Assembly (NCBI GenBank): GCA_964604675.1
Contig: CAZSAT010000016.1
Span: 1 to 64,000, forward strand
DNA: 64,000 bases
Direction: 5' to 3'
Source of the DNA: CAZSAT01 sp964604675
GTDB lineage: Bacteria; Myxococcota_A; UBA796; CAJQPC01
Positions 8,408 through 17,293 of the stretch are shown here, piece after piece. Under the pieces are notes generated by a model. It worked only from the letters and a program-made list of their open reading frames with translations. It was not told the origin of the DNA and did no database searches. The translations under genes were made by a program, and so were the position numbers. The stretch's first letter is position 1. The number at the start of each line of letters is the position of its first letter.

Positions 8408-8709
8408 GGTACCACGCGCAGGTGCTGCTGCTCTCGACCCTGGTCGTCCTCGCGAGCGTGGTGTTCTCGGCCGACACGCAAGCGGTCCGGCTCTTCGGCC
8501 AGGTGTTGCCCGAGGTCTGCTGGTCGCGGCGCCTCTTCGACATGGACTGCTTCGGCTGTGGCCTCACGCGGAGCTTCGTGCTCACGGCGCACGGGCGCCT
8601 CGCTCCAGCGTTCGAGGTGCACCCGCTGGGGCCGCTCCTGTGGCTGGGCGTCGCACTCCAGCTCCCCTGGCGTGGCTGGAAGCTCCGAACAGCGGCTCGG
8701 GTGGAGTAG
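8404..8709 (+). CDS. DUF2752 family membrane protein
   Basis: A 101-residue protein with the DUF2752 core: a Cys-x-x-Cys-Gly motif directly before Thr-Arg-Ser (DMDCFGCGLTRSFVLTAHG), followed by FEVHPLGPLLWLGVALQ in a second membrane segment. A first hydrophobic helix covers ~7-22. The function of DUF2752 proteins is not established. GTG 8404 overlaps the upstream stop. It is the last gene of the long coupled run that begins with fabF. Confidence 0.8.
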   Translation: MRYHAQVLLLSTLVVLASVVFSADTQAVRLFGQVLPEVCWSRRLFDMDCFGCGLTRSFVLTAHGRLAPAFEVHPLGPLLWLGVALQLPWRGWKLRTAARVE

Positions 8710-8718
8710 GCTCGATGC

Positions 8719-11700
8719 ATGGTCTTGCTCTCCAGTCCGCTCCTGGCCGCCACCTTGACCGTCGGGAGCGGCGGCTACGGCACCATCGGGGAGGCGGAGA
8801 CCGCAGCGACTGACGGCGACACGCTGCTGTTGGACGCGGGCACCTGGGCCGAGGACCTCCGCCCTCTGGGCAAGGACCTCACGTACTCGGGTGACGGCGC
8901 GACGATCAGCGGCAGCACGGGCAACCCCTGCTACGACGCGTACAGCGGGGAGGCCGTCACCCTCGAGGGGCTGACCTTCTCCGGGTGCAGCCGCGCGGTG
9001 CAGATCGGCAGCTCGGGTTCGCTCACCCTCGACAGCGTCACCTTCGATGCCAACGGTTCGGCGAGCGTGGGCGCAGCCGTGTACGCCACGAACAGCGCCA
9101 CGGTGGCCATCGCGGGCTCGGTGTTCTCGGACAACGTGGCCACCAACGGCGGCGCGATCTACGCGGACGGCACGGTCACCGTCTCGATCGAGGGCTCGGA
9201 CTTCTCGGGGGGCACGGCCTCGTCGACCGGCGGCGAGATCCGCACGGGCGGCAGCGTGTCCGTCTCCATCGCCTCGAGCAGCTTCTCCGGGGGCACGGCG
9301 TCGGACGGGGGCTGCCTTTACCTCACCGGCACCGGCGCGGTGACCCTCGACGACGTGGACTTCTCCGGTTGCGCGGCGGGATCCCAGGGTGGCGCCATCT
9401 ACCTCTCCTCCGCTTCGTCGGCTTCGATGACCGGGGTGACGATCGACGGGGGAAGCGCGGCGTACGGCGGCGCCATCGCCACCTGGACCGACCTGGTGCT
9501 GCACGACTTCGTGCTCAGCGACAACGCCGTGTCCACCTACGGCGGGCACCTCTACGCGCCCACCACGTCGCTGGCCTTGACCGACGGCGTGCTCTCGGGG
9601 GGCTCCGCCTACCAGGGCGGCGCGATCTACCAGTACAACGACGCTCTCGACGCCGACACGGTCTCGTTCGAGGGGCACGTGGCCAGCGATCGAGGCGGCG
9701 CGATCTACGCCAGCACGGTCCCGATGACGTTCACCGACGTGGACATGCACGGCAACACGGCGGGGCACCGGGGAGGCGCCATCTACAACCTCGGCGGTCA
9801 CACTGCCGAGCTGGACATCGTGGGCGGCTCGTTCACGCAGAACACGTCGGCGGACAACGGCGGCGCGTTCTACCTCAACGACATGGAGCCCACGTCCATC
9901 GCGGGCGCCTGGTTCGAGGGCAACAGCGGCGTCGACGGCGGCGCCCTCTACGTGCACGGGAACTATGGGAGCTACGGGCCGAGCTACGTCGACGGCTGTT
10001 GGTTCGTGGACAACGAGGCCAGCGGCCACGGTGGCGGCTTCTACGTGCAGTACACGGGCGACACGTACGTCACCTCGAGCGCCTTCCTGGAGAACACGGC
10101 CGCCGGGTCCGGCGGCGGCTTCTACTCCGGTGCCGGTGACTTCACGACCGAGACCTTCGTGACGGGCAGCGCGTTCGTGGAGAACACGGCCGGTACGTAC
10201 GGCGGCGGGCTGTTCAGCAACACGTCGACGCTGCTGGTGGAGCACGTGAGCTTCGCCTGCAACGATGCGGGCAGCTCCGGAGGCGGCGTCTACACGTCGA
10301 GCTCGACCACGCTCACCGCGAACGTGGTGCAGGGCTCCTCGGGGGGCGGCGTCTACGCACCGAGCGTGGCGGCCGCCCCCAGCTACAACATCCTGCACGA
10401 CAACGGCGCCTACGCCTGGTCGCCCACCAGCTACACGGGCTCCAACGGTAACCAGGAGACCGATCCCGGCTTCTCGGCGCTGAGCTGTGACGGCGTCTGG
10501 ACCACCGAGGAGCTCACGCCGGCAGCCGGCTCGGTGATGGTCGACGCGGCCACGAGCACCGACGCCGACGGCAGCGCGGGTGACCTGGGTGGCTACGGGG
10601 GCGACGACGGGGCCTCCCTCGACGTCGACGCCGACGGCTACTCGCCCTGGGACGGTGACTGCGACGACTCGGATCCCGAGGTGTCGCCAGGTGCGATGGA
10701 GATCTGGTACGACGGGATCGATCAGGACTGCGACGACGCCGACGACTCCGACGCCGACGAGGACGGCTGGGGCGTGGACGAGGACTGCGACGACGGGGAC
10801 GGCGCGGTGAACCCGGGCGCGAGCGAGATCTGGTACGACGGCATCGACCAGGACTGTGCCGACGACGACGACGACGACGCGGACGGGGATGGCTACGTCT
10901 TCTTGGACGACTGCGACGACGGCGACGCGTCGGTGAATCCGGGCGCCACCGAGGTCTGGTACGACGGCATCGACGACGACTGCGACGGGTCCGACGACGA
11001 TCAAGATGGCGACGGGTACGGCCTCTCGGAGGACTGCGACGATCTGGACGGTGCCCTCTCGCCGGCGGCCGACGAGATCTGCGACGGGGTGGACAACGAC
11101 TGCGACGGGGACACCGACGAGGACGACGCGGCGGACGCCACCACCTGGTACCTCGACCACGACGGCGACGGCTACGGCGACGCGGCCTGGTCCTCCACGG
11201 CGTGCTCCGCGCCGAGCGGCTACGTCGCCAACGCCGAGGACTGCTCCGATCTGGACGCGGCGGTGAGTCCGGCTGGCCTCGAGACCTGCGACGCCGTCGA
11301 TCAGGACTGCGACGGCGTGGTGGACGAGAGCGCGGTGGACCCCGGCACCTGGTACGCCGACGCCGATGGGGACGGCTATGGCGATGGCACCTCCAGCGTG
11401 GACGCTTGCGATGGCCCCTCGGGCTACGTCGCCGACGCCACCGACTGCGACGACGGGGACGCCTCCGCGAATCCCGACACCCTGTGGTTCGTGGACGCGG
11501 ACGGCGACGGCTTCGGCAACAGCGCCTACACCACGGCGTCCTGCGCCCAACCGAGTGGCTACGTCGCCGACTCGGACGATTGCGACGATGGCGCAGCGGC
11601 GAGCCATCCAGGCGCCAGCGAGCTCTGCGACGGTGTGGACCAGGACTGCGACGATGCGGTCGACGAGCACGCCGTGGACCCCAGCACCTGGTACGCCGAC

Positions 11701-12792
11701 ACCGATGGCGACGGCGCGGGGGATGCCAGCAGCACGCTGTCGGCCTGCGAGATGCCGAGCGGCTTCGTGGACAACGCCGACGACTGCGACGACGGCGACG
11801 CCGCCGTGAGCCCCGACACGACCTGGTACGCGGACGCGGACGCGGACGGGCACGGCAGCCCGAGCTACAGCGCCGCGAGCTGTCTGCAGCCGAGCGGCTA
11901 CGTGGCGGACTCCAGCGACTGCGACGACACGCTCGCGAGCACCTACCCAGGCGCTCCCGAGACCTGCGACGGCGCGGACGACGACTGCGACGAGCTGGTG
12001 GACGAGGACGCCGTGGACCCCGCCACCTGGTACGTCGACGTGGACGATGACGGGTTCGGCGATCCCGCGCTGGCCCTGTCGGCCTGTGAACCGCTCACCG
12101 GGTTCGTCGACAACGCGTCCGACTGCGACGACGCCGACGCGGCCGTGCACCCGGAGGCCTCCGAGCTCTGCGACGAGCGGGACCAGGACTGCGACGAGGC
12201 GGTCGACGAGGGCGTCGGGGGCGACACCCAGTGGTACGCGGACGTGGACGGGGACGGCTACGGCACGGCCGAGTCGACGCTGACCGCCTGTGAGGGCCCC
12301 AGCGGCTTCGTGGCGGATGCGACCGATTGCGACGACACGCTGGAGGCGGTGCACCCAGGAGCCGACGAGCACTGCGACGCGCTCGACGAGGACTGCGACG
12401 ACGCGGTCGACGAGGACGCGGTCGACCCGACGACCTGGTACGACGACCGCGACGGCGACGGGTGGGGAGACGCCTCGCACTACGAGGTCAGCTGCGTGGA
12501 GCCGGACGACGGGAGCGAGGTGGCGGGCGACTGCGACGACGGCGACCCGGAGATCTACCCGGGTGCCGAGGGCTGGGACGAGGACTGCAACGAGCTCCAG
12601 ACCGACAGCGGGGCGCCGGAGCAGGAGGAGGTCGGCGACACCGAAGCCCCTGCGGACACGGGCGGTGCCGAGGGCCCGAAGGACGCGTGTGGCTGTGCGT
12701 CGGGGGCTGGCGCGTGGACGCTCTGGCCGCTCGCGTTGTTGGCGCTACGACGCCGAGGTCGTGGCCCGGGGCCTACCGCAGAGGCGCCTTGA
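8719..12792 (+). CDS. Large surface protein: beta-helix, MopE-type calcium-loop repeats, MYXO-CTERM tail
   Basis: A 1357-residue secreted protein. A short signal peptide (MVLLSSPLLAA) is followed by ~600 residues of right-handed beta-helix with about 15 GGAIY/GGGFY-type turns, similar to Chlamydia Pmp repeats. From ~635 to ~1295 come twelve MopE-like units built on D-x-D-x-D-G-[YWF]-G, a D-C-D-D and a C-D-G-x-D-x-D-C-D step. The C-terminus has CGCASGAGAWTLWPLALLAL then an Arg cluster, a MYXO-CTERM sorting signal. It is probably anchored at or released from the cell surface and binds calcium through its Asp loops; its target is unknown. The last 20 bp overlap the convergent trpA end. Confidence 0.9.
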   Translation: MVLLSSPLLAATLTVGSGGYGTIGEAETAATDGDTLLLDAGTWAEDLRPLGKDLTYSGDGATISGSTGNPCYDAYSGEAVTLEGLTFSGCSRAVQIGSSGSLTLDSVTFDANGSASVGAAVYATNSATVAIAGSVFSDNVATNGGAIYADGTVTVSIEGSDFSGGTASSTGGEIRTGGSVSVSIASSSFSGGTASDGGCLYLTGTGAVTLDDVDFSGCAAGSQGGAIYLSSASSASMTGVTIDGGSAAYGGAIATWTDLVLHDFVLSDNAVSTYGGHLYAPTTSLALTDGVLSGGSAYQGGAIYQYNDALDADTVSFEGHVASDRGGAIYASTVPMTFTDVDMHGNTAGHRGGAIYNLGGHTAELDIVGGSFTQNTSADNGGAFYLNDMEPTSIAGAWFEGNSGVDGGALYVHGNYGSYGPSYVDGCWFVDNEASGHGGGFYVQYTGDTYVTSSAFLENTAAGSGGGFYSGAGDFTTETFVTGSAFVENTAGTYGGGLFSNTSTLLVEHVSFACNDAGSSGGGVYTSSSTTLTANVVQGSSGGGVYAPSVAAAPSYNILHDNGAYAWSPTSYTGSNGNQETDPGFSALSCDGVWTTEELTPAAGSVMVDAATSTDADGSAGDLGGYGGDDGASLDVDADGYSPWDGDCDDSDPEVSPGAMEIWYDGIDQDCDDADDSDADEDGWGVDEDCDDGDGAVNPGASEIWYDGIDQDCADDDDDDADGDGYVFLDDCDDGDASVNPGATEVWYDGIDDDCDGSDDDQDGDGYGLSEDCDDLDGALSPAADEICDGVDNDCDGDTDEDDAADATTWYLDHDGDGYGDAAWSSTACSAPSGYVANAEDCSDLDAAVSPAGLETCDAVDQDCDGVVDESAVDPGTWYADADGDGYGDGTSSVDACDGPSGYVADATDCDDGDASANPDTLWFVDADGDGFGNSAYTTASCAQPSGYVADSDDCDDGAAASHPGASELCDGVDQDCDDAVDEHAVDPSTWYADTDGDGAGDASSTLSACEMPSGFVDNADDCDDGDAAVSPDTTWYADADADGHGSPSYSAASCLQPSGYVADSSDCDDTLASTYPGAPETCDGADDDCDELVDEDAVDPATWYVDVDDDGFGDPALALSACEPLTGFVDNASDCDDADAAVHPEASELCDERDQDCDEAVDEGVGGDTQWYADVDGDGYGTAESTLTACEGPSGFVADATDCDDTLEAVHPGADEHCDALDEDCDDAVDEDAVDPTTWYDDRDGDGWGDASHYEVSCVEPDDGSEVAGDCDDGDPEIYPGAEGWDEDCNELQTDSGAPEQEEVGDTEAPADTGGAEGPKDACGCASGAGAWTLWPLALLALRRRGRGPGPTAEAP
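10621..12600 (+). repeat. Twelve tandem MopE-type Asp/Cys repeats within the 1357-residue protein
   Basis: The repeats run head to tail. Units 1-4 are short and lack the aromatic linker; units 5, 7, 9, 10 and 11 are full length (~68 residues, ending in ESAVDPGTW-like linkers). Units 6 and 8 are shortened by loss of the C-D-G-x-D-x-D-C-D half, and unit 12 is degenerate. The alternation of full and shortened units suggests a two-unit duplication step. At DNA level the region is rich in GAC codons, which also keeps long false frames open on the other strand. Confidence 0.85.
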
Positions 12793-13543
12793 GCCGAGCC
12801 ACGTAGTCGCGCACCACGGCGGGGGCGCCGGCACCGTGTTCCTCGACCAGGGCCATCAACGCGGACCCGACCACGGCACCGTCGGCGGCTTCGCCGAGGG
12901 CGGCGACGTCGTCTGGCGTGCGCACGCCGAAGCCGACCACGACCGGGACGGGCGACAGCTCTCGCACCCGTCGCACCCGGTCTTCCGCTGCGTCCCGCTC
13001 GGTGAGCGCCGCACCGGTCACGCCCGTTCGGCTGACGTAGTACACGAAGCCGCGCGCCGAAGCGCAGATGGCCTCGATGCGCGGTACGGGCGTCGTGGGC
13101 GCGATGAGCCGGATGGCATGCACGTCGTGGCGCTCCAGGGCCGTCCACAGCTCGGGCTCTTCCTCGGGCGGGCAGTCGACGCAGAGCAGGCCCGCGACGC
13201 CGACCTCCGAGGCGCGCTTCGCCAACCGTTCGTAGCCGAAGGCGAGGAAGGGGTTCAGGTAGCCAAACAGCACGAGCGGGATGTCGCGATCGAAGCGCGC
13301 TGCGAGCTCCAGGGCGCTCTCCAGACCGCCACCCGCGGCCAGCGCTCGCTCGGCTGCTCGCTGCAGCACCGGGCCATCCGCGCCTGGATCCGAGAACGGC
13401 ACCCCCAGCTCGATGATGTCCGCGCCACCGTCCGCGATGGCGTTCAGGATGTCCAGGGACGCCTCGAGCCCGGGGTCCCCTGCGGTCAGGTAGGGCACGA
13501 GGACCTTCCGGCCGTCCGCGAAGACGCGATCGATACCGTTCAT
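12773..13543 (-). CDS. trpA: Tryptophan synthase alpha chain
   Basis: A 256-residue TIM-barrel enzyme that cleaves indole-3-glycerol phosphate to indole. The catalytic Glu45 lies in IIELGVPFSDP and Asp56 in GADGP; the phosphate site GAVVGSAL is near the end. The length is normal. The ATG overlaps the trpB stop (ATGA), so alpha and beta chains are likely translated together. Its 3' end overlaps the convergent surface-protein gene by 20 bp. Confidence 0.97.
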   Translation of the reverse strand: MNGIDRVFADGRKVLVPYLTAGDPGLEASLDILNAIADGGADIIELGVPFSDPGADGPVLQRAAERALAAGGGLESALELAARFDRDIPLVLFGYLNPFLAFGYERLAKRASEVGVAGLLCVDCPPEEEPELWTALERHDVHAIRLIAPTTPVPRIEAICASARGFVYYVSRTGVTGAALTERDAAEDRVRRVRELSPVPVVVGFGVRTPDDVAALGEAADGAVVGSALMALVEEHGAGAPAVVRDYVARLKAPLR

Positions 13544-14721
13544 GCCGTGCCTCCGAGGGCCAGCTCGCGGGCAACGGTCTCCATGTCCTTGTCGCCCCGG
13601 CCGGAGAGGTTCACCAGGACGGGCCCGCCCGCTTCCGCCACGACGCGTGGTAGCGCGGCGATCGCATGGGCGGACTCGAGCGCCGGGATGATCCCCTCGG
13701 TCCTCGACAGGAGCCGGGTGGCTTCCAGCGCTTCGCTGTCGGTCACGCCGATGTAGGTCGCCCGGCCGGTGTCGTGGAGCAGCGCATGCTCGGGACCGAC
13801 CCCCGGATAGTCGAGGCCCGCCGAGATGGAGTGGGCGGGCTGCACCTGACCGCCGGCATCTTGCAGCAGGTAGGTCTTCTGGCCGTGGAGCACGCCCACG
13901 CTGCCGCGCTGGATGCTCGCTGCGTGGGCGTTGGTGTCCAGGCCGTGTCCGGCGGCCTCGACGCCGTACAGGGCCACACCCGCGTCGTGCCGGAACGCGT
14001 CGAAGATGCCCATGGCGTTGGAACCGCCACCGACGCAGGCGACGATGGCGCGCGGCAGCCCCACACCCGCTGCCGCGAGCTGGGTCTTGGCCTCCTGCCC
14101 GATGCAGGCCTGCAGCTCGCGCACCATCTCGGGGTAAGGGTGCGGCCCCGCGACCGAGCCGATGCAGTAGAAGGTGCCGTCCACGTGGGTGACCCAGTCG
14201 CGGAGCGCCTCGTTCATCGCGTCCTTCAGCGTGCTCGTGCCGCTGTGGACGGGCTCCACCCGCGCCCCGAGCAGCTGCATGCGAGCCACGTTGAGGCGCT
14301 GACGGACCGTGTCCTCAGCGCCCATGTAGACCACGCACTCCAGGCCGAAGAGTGCGCAGGCCGTGGCGGTGGCGACGCCGTGTTGACCCGCACCGGTCTC
14401 GGCGATCACACGCTCCTTGCCCATGCGGCGCGCCAGCAGGATCTGCCCGACGCAGTTGTTGATCTTGTGCGCGCCGGTGTGGTTCAGGTCCTCGCGCTTC
14501 AACCAGATCTCGGCGCCGAGCTCTGAGCCGAGGCGTTCTGCCTTGTACGCCAGCGTTGGTCGGCCGACGTAGTCCCGCAGGAGGCGCTCGTAGTCGGCTC
14601 GGAACGATGGGTCCGCCCAGGCCCTGGACCACGCCTCGGCGAGCTCATCCAGCGGCGGCATGAGGGTCTCGGCGACATAGCGTCCGCCGTAGGGACCGTA
14701 GTGTCCGGGGGTCGAGTCCAT
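13540..14721 (-). CDS. trpB: Tryptophan synthase beta chain
   Basis: A 393-residue PLP enzyme that joins indole and serine to tryptophan. The PLP lysine is Lys86 in HTGAHKINN; the phosphate-binding GGGSNAMG and the N-terminal GPYGGRYVAETLMP are standard TrpB1 features. It forms the alpha2-beta2 complex with the trpA product. trpF ends 4 bp upstream. Confidence 0.97.
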   Translation of the reverse strand: MDSTPGHYGPYGGRYVAETLMPPLDELAEAWSRAWADPSFRADYERLLRDYVGRPTLAYKAERLGSELGAEIWLKREDLNHTGAHKINNCVGQILLARRMGKERVIAETGAGQHGVATATACALFGLECVVYMGAEDTVRQRLNVARMQLLGARVEPVHSGTSTLKDAMNEALRDWVTHVDGTFYCIGSVAGPHPYPEMVRELQACIGQEAKTQLAAAGVGLPRAIVACVGGGSNAMGIFDAFRHDAGVALYGVEAAGHGLDTNAHAASIQRGSVGVLHGQKTYLLQDAGGQVQPAHSISAGLDYPGVGPEHALLHDTGRATYIGVTDSEALEATRLLSRTEGIIPALESAHAIAALPRVVAEAGGPVLVNLSGRGDKDMETVARELALGGTA

Positions 14722-14725
14722 GGAC

Positions 14726-15334
14726 TCAGCGGCTATCCGCGCCGCGAGCTGCCCGCACGAAGGCCTCCACGCGTGCAGGGTCCTGGCGCCCGCGATGCGA
14801 CTCCACGCCGCTCGCCACGTCCACGCCCCACGGTCTCACGCGCTCGATGGCCTGTGCCACGTTCCCGGCGTGGAGGCCCCCGGCCAGGACCAGCCGACCG
14901 AGCTTGGACGCCGCGGCCGCGAGCTCGAGGTCCACGAGCCGTCCGGTCCCTCCTGCCTGCCCGGGGACGTGGGCGTCGAGCAGGAAGCGGTCGCCACCGT
15001 GTTCGGTGATCTCGGTGAGCACGCCAGGCCGCGCCCGGTGGGCCTTGTAGGTGTGCACGCCGAGCCAGGCTCCGAAGCCCGGACGCTCGTCGCCGTGGAG
15101 CTGGACGAGGTTCGCCCGGGTGGTCGTGACCAGCTCCCCCAGGACCTCCTCGCTCACGTCCATCACGACGAGCACGGTCTCGATGGCGAGCGCGTCCGCG
15201 ATGTCGGCGGCCACCTCCGGGCTGACGCACCGTGGCGAGCTGGGCACCAGGTTCACGCCCACCGCATCGGCGCCGCAGCTCTGCGCCCACAGGGCCTGGT
15301 CCACGGTCCGCACGCCGCAGATCTTCACCCACAT
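14726..15334 (-). CDS. trpF: Phosphoribosylanthranilate isomerase
   Basis: A 202-residue TIM-barrel enzyme. It starts MWVKICGVRT, where Cys6 is the general base of the family; the general acid Asp is in LLDAHVPGQAGGTGR, and the phosphate site includes LAGGLHAGNV. It converts PRA to CdRP. The start overlaps the last 10 bp of trpC, which suggests coupling. Separate trpC and trpF genes, not a fusion, are used here. Confidence 0.95.
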   Translation of the reverse strand: MWVKICGVRTVDQALWAQSCGADAVGVNLVPSSPRCVSPEVAADIADALAIETVLVVMDVSEEVLGELVTTTRANLVQLHGDERPGFGAWLGVHTYKAHRARPGVLTEITEHGGDRFLLDAHVPGQAGGTGRLVDLELAAAASKLGRLVLAGGLHAGNVAQAIERVRPWGVDVASGVESHRGRQDPARVEAFVRAARGADSR

Positions 15335-16089
15335 GCGCGCAGATCCTCGACGAGGGCGGCCGGGTCCGCCGCAGACATCAACGCGGAGCCCACGAGGATG
15401 GCGTCGGCCCCGGCGGCGCGGAGGCGGCGGGCCTCGAGCGGCCCGCGCACGCCGGACTCGCCGACGGCGATGCAGCGCCCCGCTGCCACCCTCGGCAGCA
15501 GGGCCTCGCCCGTGGCGAGATCGATCTGCAGGCTGACGAGGTCACGGTTGTTCACGCCGACGACGATGCCGCCAGCCGCCAGCGCACGGTCCACCTCGTG
15601 GGCCGTGTGGGTCTCGATGAGGGCCTCCAGTCCGAGCTCGCGGGTGGCCGCGAGCATGTCGCCGAGCTGACCGTCGTCCAGCATCGCCACGATCAACAAC
15701 ACCGCGTCGGCACCGTGTGTGTAGGCTTCGACGATCTGCACCGGGTCGATCAGGAAGTCCTTGCGCAGCACGGGGATGCCGACGGCGCCGGCGATCGCGC
15801 GCAGGTCGGCGAGGCTGCCGCCGAAGTGCGGACCGTCGGTGAGCACCGAGACGGCGGCCGCTCCGGCCGCCTCGTAGCGCTGGGCGGTGTGGATCGGGTC
15901 GGCGCGTTCGTCGAGGCTGCCGACCGACGGTGCTCGGCGCTTCACCTCGGCGATCACGCTGAGCGCCGGTCCGCTCAGCGCGGCCGAGAGCGACCGCAGT
16001 GCGCGCCGCTCGCCAGCCTCGACGGCGCTCGCCTTGAGCCGAGCGACCTCCGCTTCCTTCGCGGGCCGGATGCGTTCCAGGAAGTCCAT
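15325..16089 (-). CDS. trpC: Indole-3-glycerol phosphate synthase
   Basis: A 254-residue TIM-barrel enzyme. Visible blocks are VIAEVKRRAPSVG (catalytic Lys), the PVLRKDFLIDP lysine/aspartate segment, GVNNRDL and GESGV, and the phosphate-binding LVGSALM near the end. It closes the indole ring from CdRP. It is the first gene of the second half of the trp cluster and is separated from trpD by a lipoprotein gene on the opposite strand, so it must have its own promoter in the 84-bp gap at 16090-16173 or be read through. Confidence 0.96.
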   Translation of the reverse strand: MDFLERIRPAKEAEVARLKASAVEAGERRALRSLSAALSGPALSVIAEVKRRAPSVGSLDERADPIHTAQRYEAAGAAAVSVLTDGPHFGGSLADLRAIAGAVGIPVLRKDFLIDPVQIVEAYTHGADAVLLIVAMLDDGQLGDMLAATRELGLEALIETHTAHEVDRALAAGGIVVGVNNRDLVSLQIDLATGEALLPRVAAGRCIAVGESGVRGPLEARRLRAAGADAILVGSALMSAADPAALVEDLRACG

Positions 16090-16173
16090 GCACCCCTGCG
16101 TAGCCCGCGGTCATTGAAAGGCAATCGCGCTCGGGCGCTCCGGCTGCGATGATGCAGGGGCCCAGGCAGAGTC

Positions 16174-17292
16174 ATGCGCACCCTTCTCCTTCTCGGAACC
16201 GTTCTGTCCGTCGCCGGATGCACGGACTACGAGCTGAACCCCGGCAACGACGGGTCGCAGACCGGTGACGACGACGCGGGTCGGCCGGACGACGGCGACG
16301 ACGACGTCGTCGACGAAGACAACCCCACCCCTGGCGGCGACACCGGGGATCCCCTGGACGACGGGGAAGGCGGCGTGATGGGGCAGATCTGCGATCCCAG
16401 CACGGTCGACTGGGTCTCCGGTGCGGAGGTCTCGATCGCCATCGACTGGGACGGCGACGGTGTCGTCGACGAGGTGCTGAGCACCCTCACCGGCTCTGAC
16501 GGGAGCTTCACCTTGCTGGGCGTGCCGGAGGGCACGTGGACCGTGACCATCGTCAAGGGCAGCTTCTCGGCGACCTACGAAGTGCACGTGTTCGAGGGCG
16601 AGATCACCGAGATTCCGGAGCCGGTGTGCCTCGAGGGCCACGACGTGAACATCGCGGTGGTGACCGGCGAGTACGACGACATCGGCGCCATCCTCATGGA
16701 GATGGGGCTCGGCTTCGACCAGGTCGAGGGCTACACCAACGATGACTACATCGCGCTGTTGACCGACCTCCCCACCCTGCAGACCTACGACATGGTCTTC
16801 TTGAACTGCGGCATCAACACCTCCTGGTACGACGAGTACGCCACCATCCGCGACAACCTCGAGACCTACCTGTTCGAGGGCGGTCGGATCTACGTCTCGG
16901 ACTGGAGCTACTTCTTCATCGAGCTCCCGATCCCGGATGCCATCGACTTCTACGGCACCGACACCACCTTCGGGTCGGCCCTCGACGGCTCGCCTGGCCA
17001 CCTGACCGCCGACGTGCTCGACGCGAACATGCAGGCGATGGTGGGCGGCACCACCGCTGACTTGAACTTCAACCTGAACTCGTGGGCGCTGGCCGAGGCG
17101 GCTGGCGTGGGGGCCACCGTGATGGTCGAGGCCGACGCGGGCCTCTACAGCGGCGGCTCCCTACCGAGCGCGAAGTTGGCCATCAAGGTCGAGTACGGCT
17201 CAGGCGCGGCGGTCTTCACGGCCTTCCACAACGAGGCGCAGGCCACGGTCGACATGGGCCTGTTGCTGCGCGAGATCGTGATGACGCTGTGA
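16174..17292 (+). CDS. Putative lipoprotein with regulatory-like beta domain, inserted in the trp cluster
   Basis: A 372-residue protein with signal peptide and lipobox (LSVAGC, Cys16) and then an Asp/Gly-rich linker to ~65. Residues ~68-150 resemble a carboxypeptidase-regulatory/SdrB-like beta sandwich (GSDGSFTLLGVPEGTW). Residues ~155-372 (DVNIAVVTGEYDDIGAILMEM, then a segment ending in GGRIYVSDW) look like a class I glutamine-amidotransferase-like alpha/beta fold. I see no catalytic triad, so it may be a structural relative. It is the only plus-strand gene between trpD and trpC. Its stop lies 1 bp from the trpD stop. Confidence 0.78.
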   Translation: MRTLLLLGTVLSVAGCTDYELNPGNDGSQTGDDDAGRPDDGDDDVVDEDNPTPGGDTGDPLDDGEGGVMGQICDPSTVDWVSGAEVSIAIDWDGDGVVDEVLSTLTGSDGSFTLLGVPEGTWTVTIVKGSFSATYEVHVFEGEITEIPEPVCLEGHDVNIAVVTGEYDDIGAILMEMGLGFDQVEGYTNDDYIALLTDLPTLQTYDMVFLNCGINTSWYDEYATIRDNLETYLFEGGRIYVSDWSYFFIELPIPDAIDFYGTDTTFGSALDGSPGHLTADVLDANMQAMVGGTTADLNFNLNSWALAEAAGVGATVMVEADAGLYSGGSLPSAKLAIKVEYGSGAAVFTAFHNEAQATVDMGLLLREIVMTL

Positions 17293-17293
17293 G

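Noticed and set aside
8281..12480. 1399-codon open frame on the minus strand opposite the repeat protein
   Set aside because: It is the antisense of GAC/GTC-rich MopE and beta-helix repeats, which removes stop codons; composition (Val/Arg/Ala repeats) is not protein-like and the plus-strand protein has clear domains.
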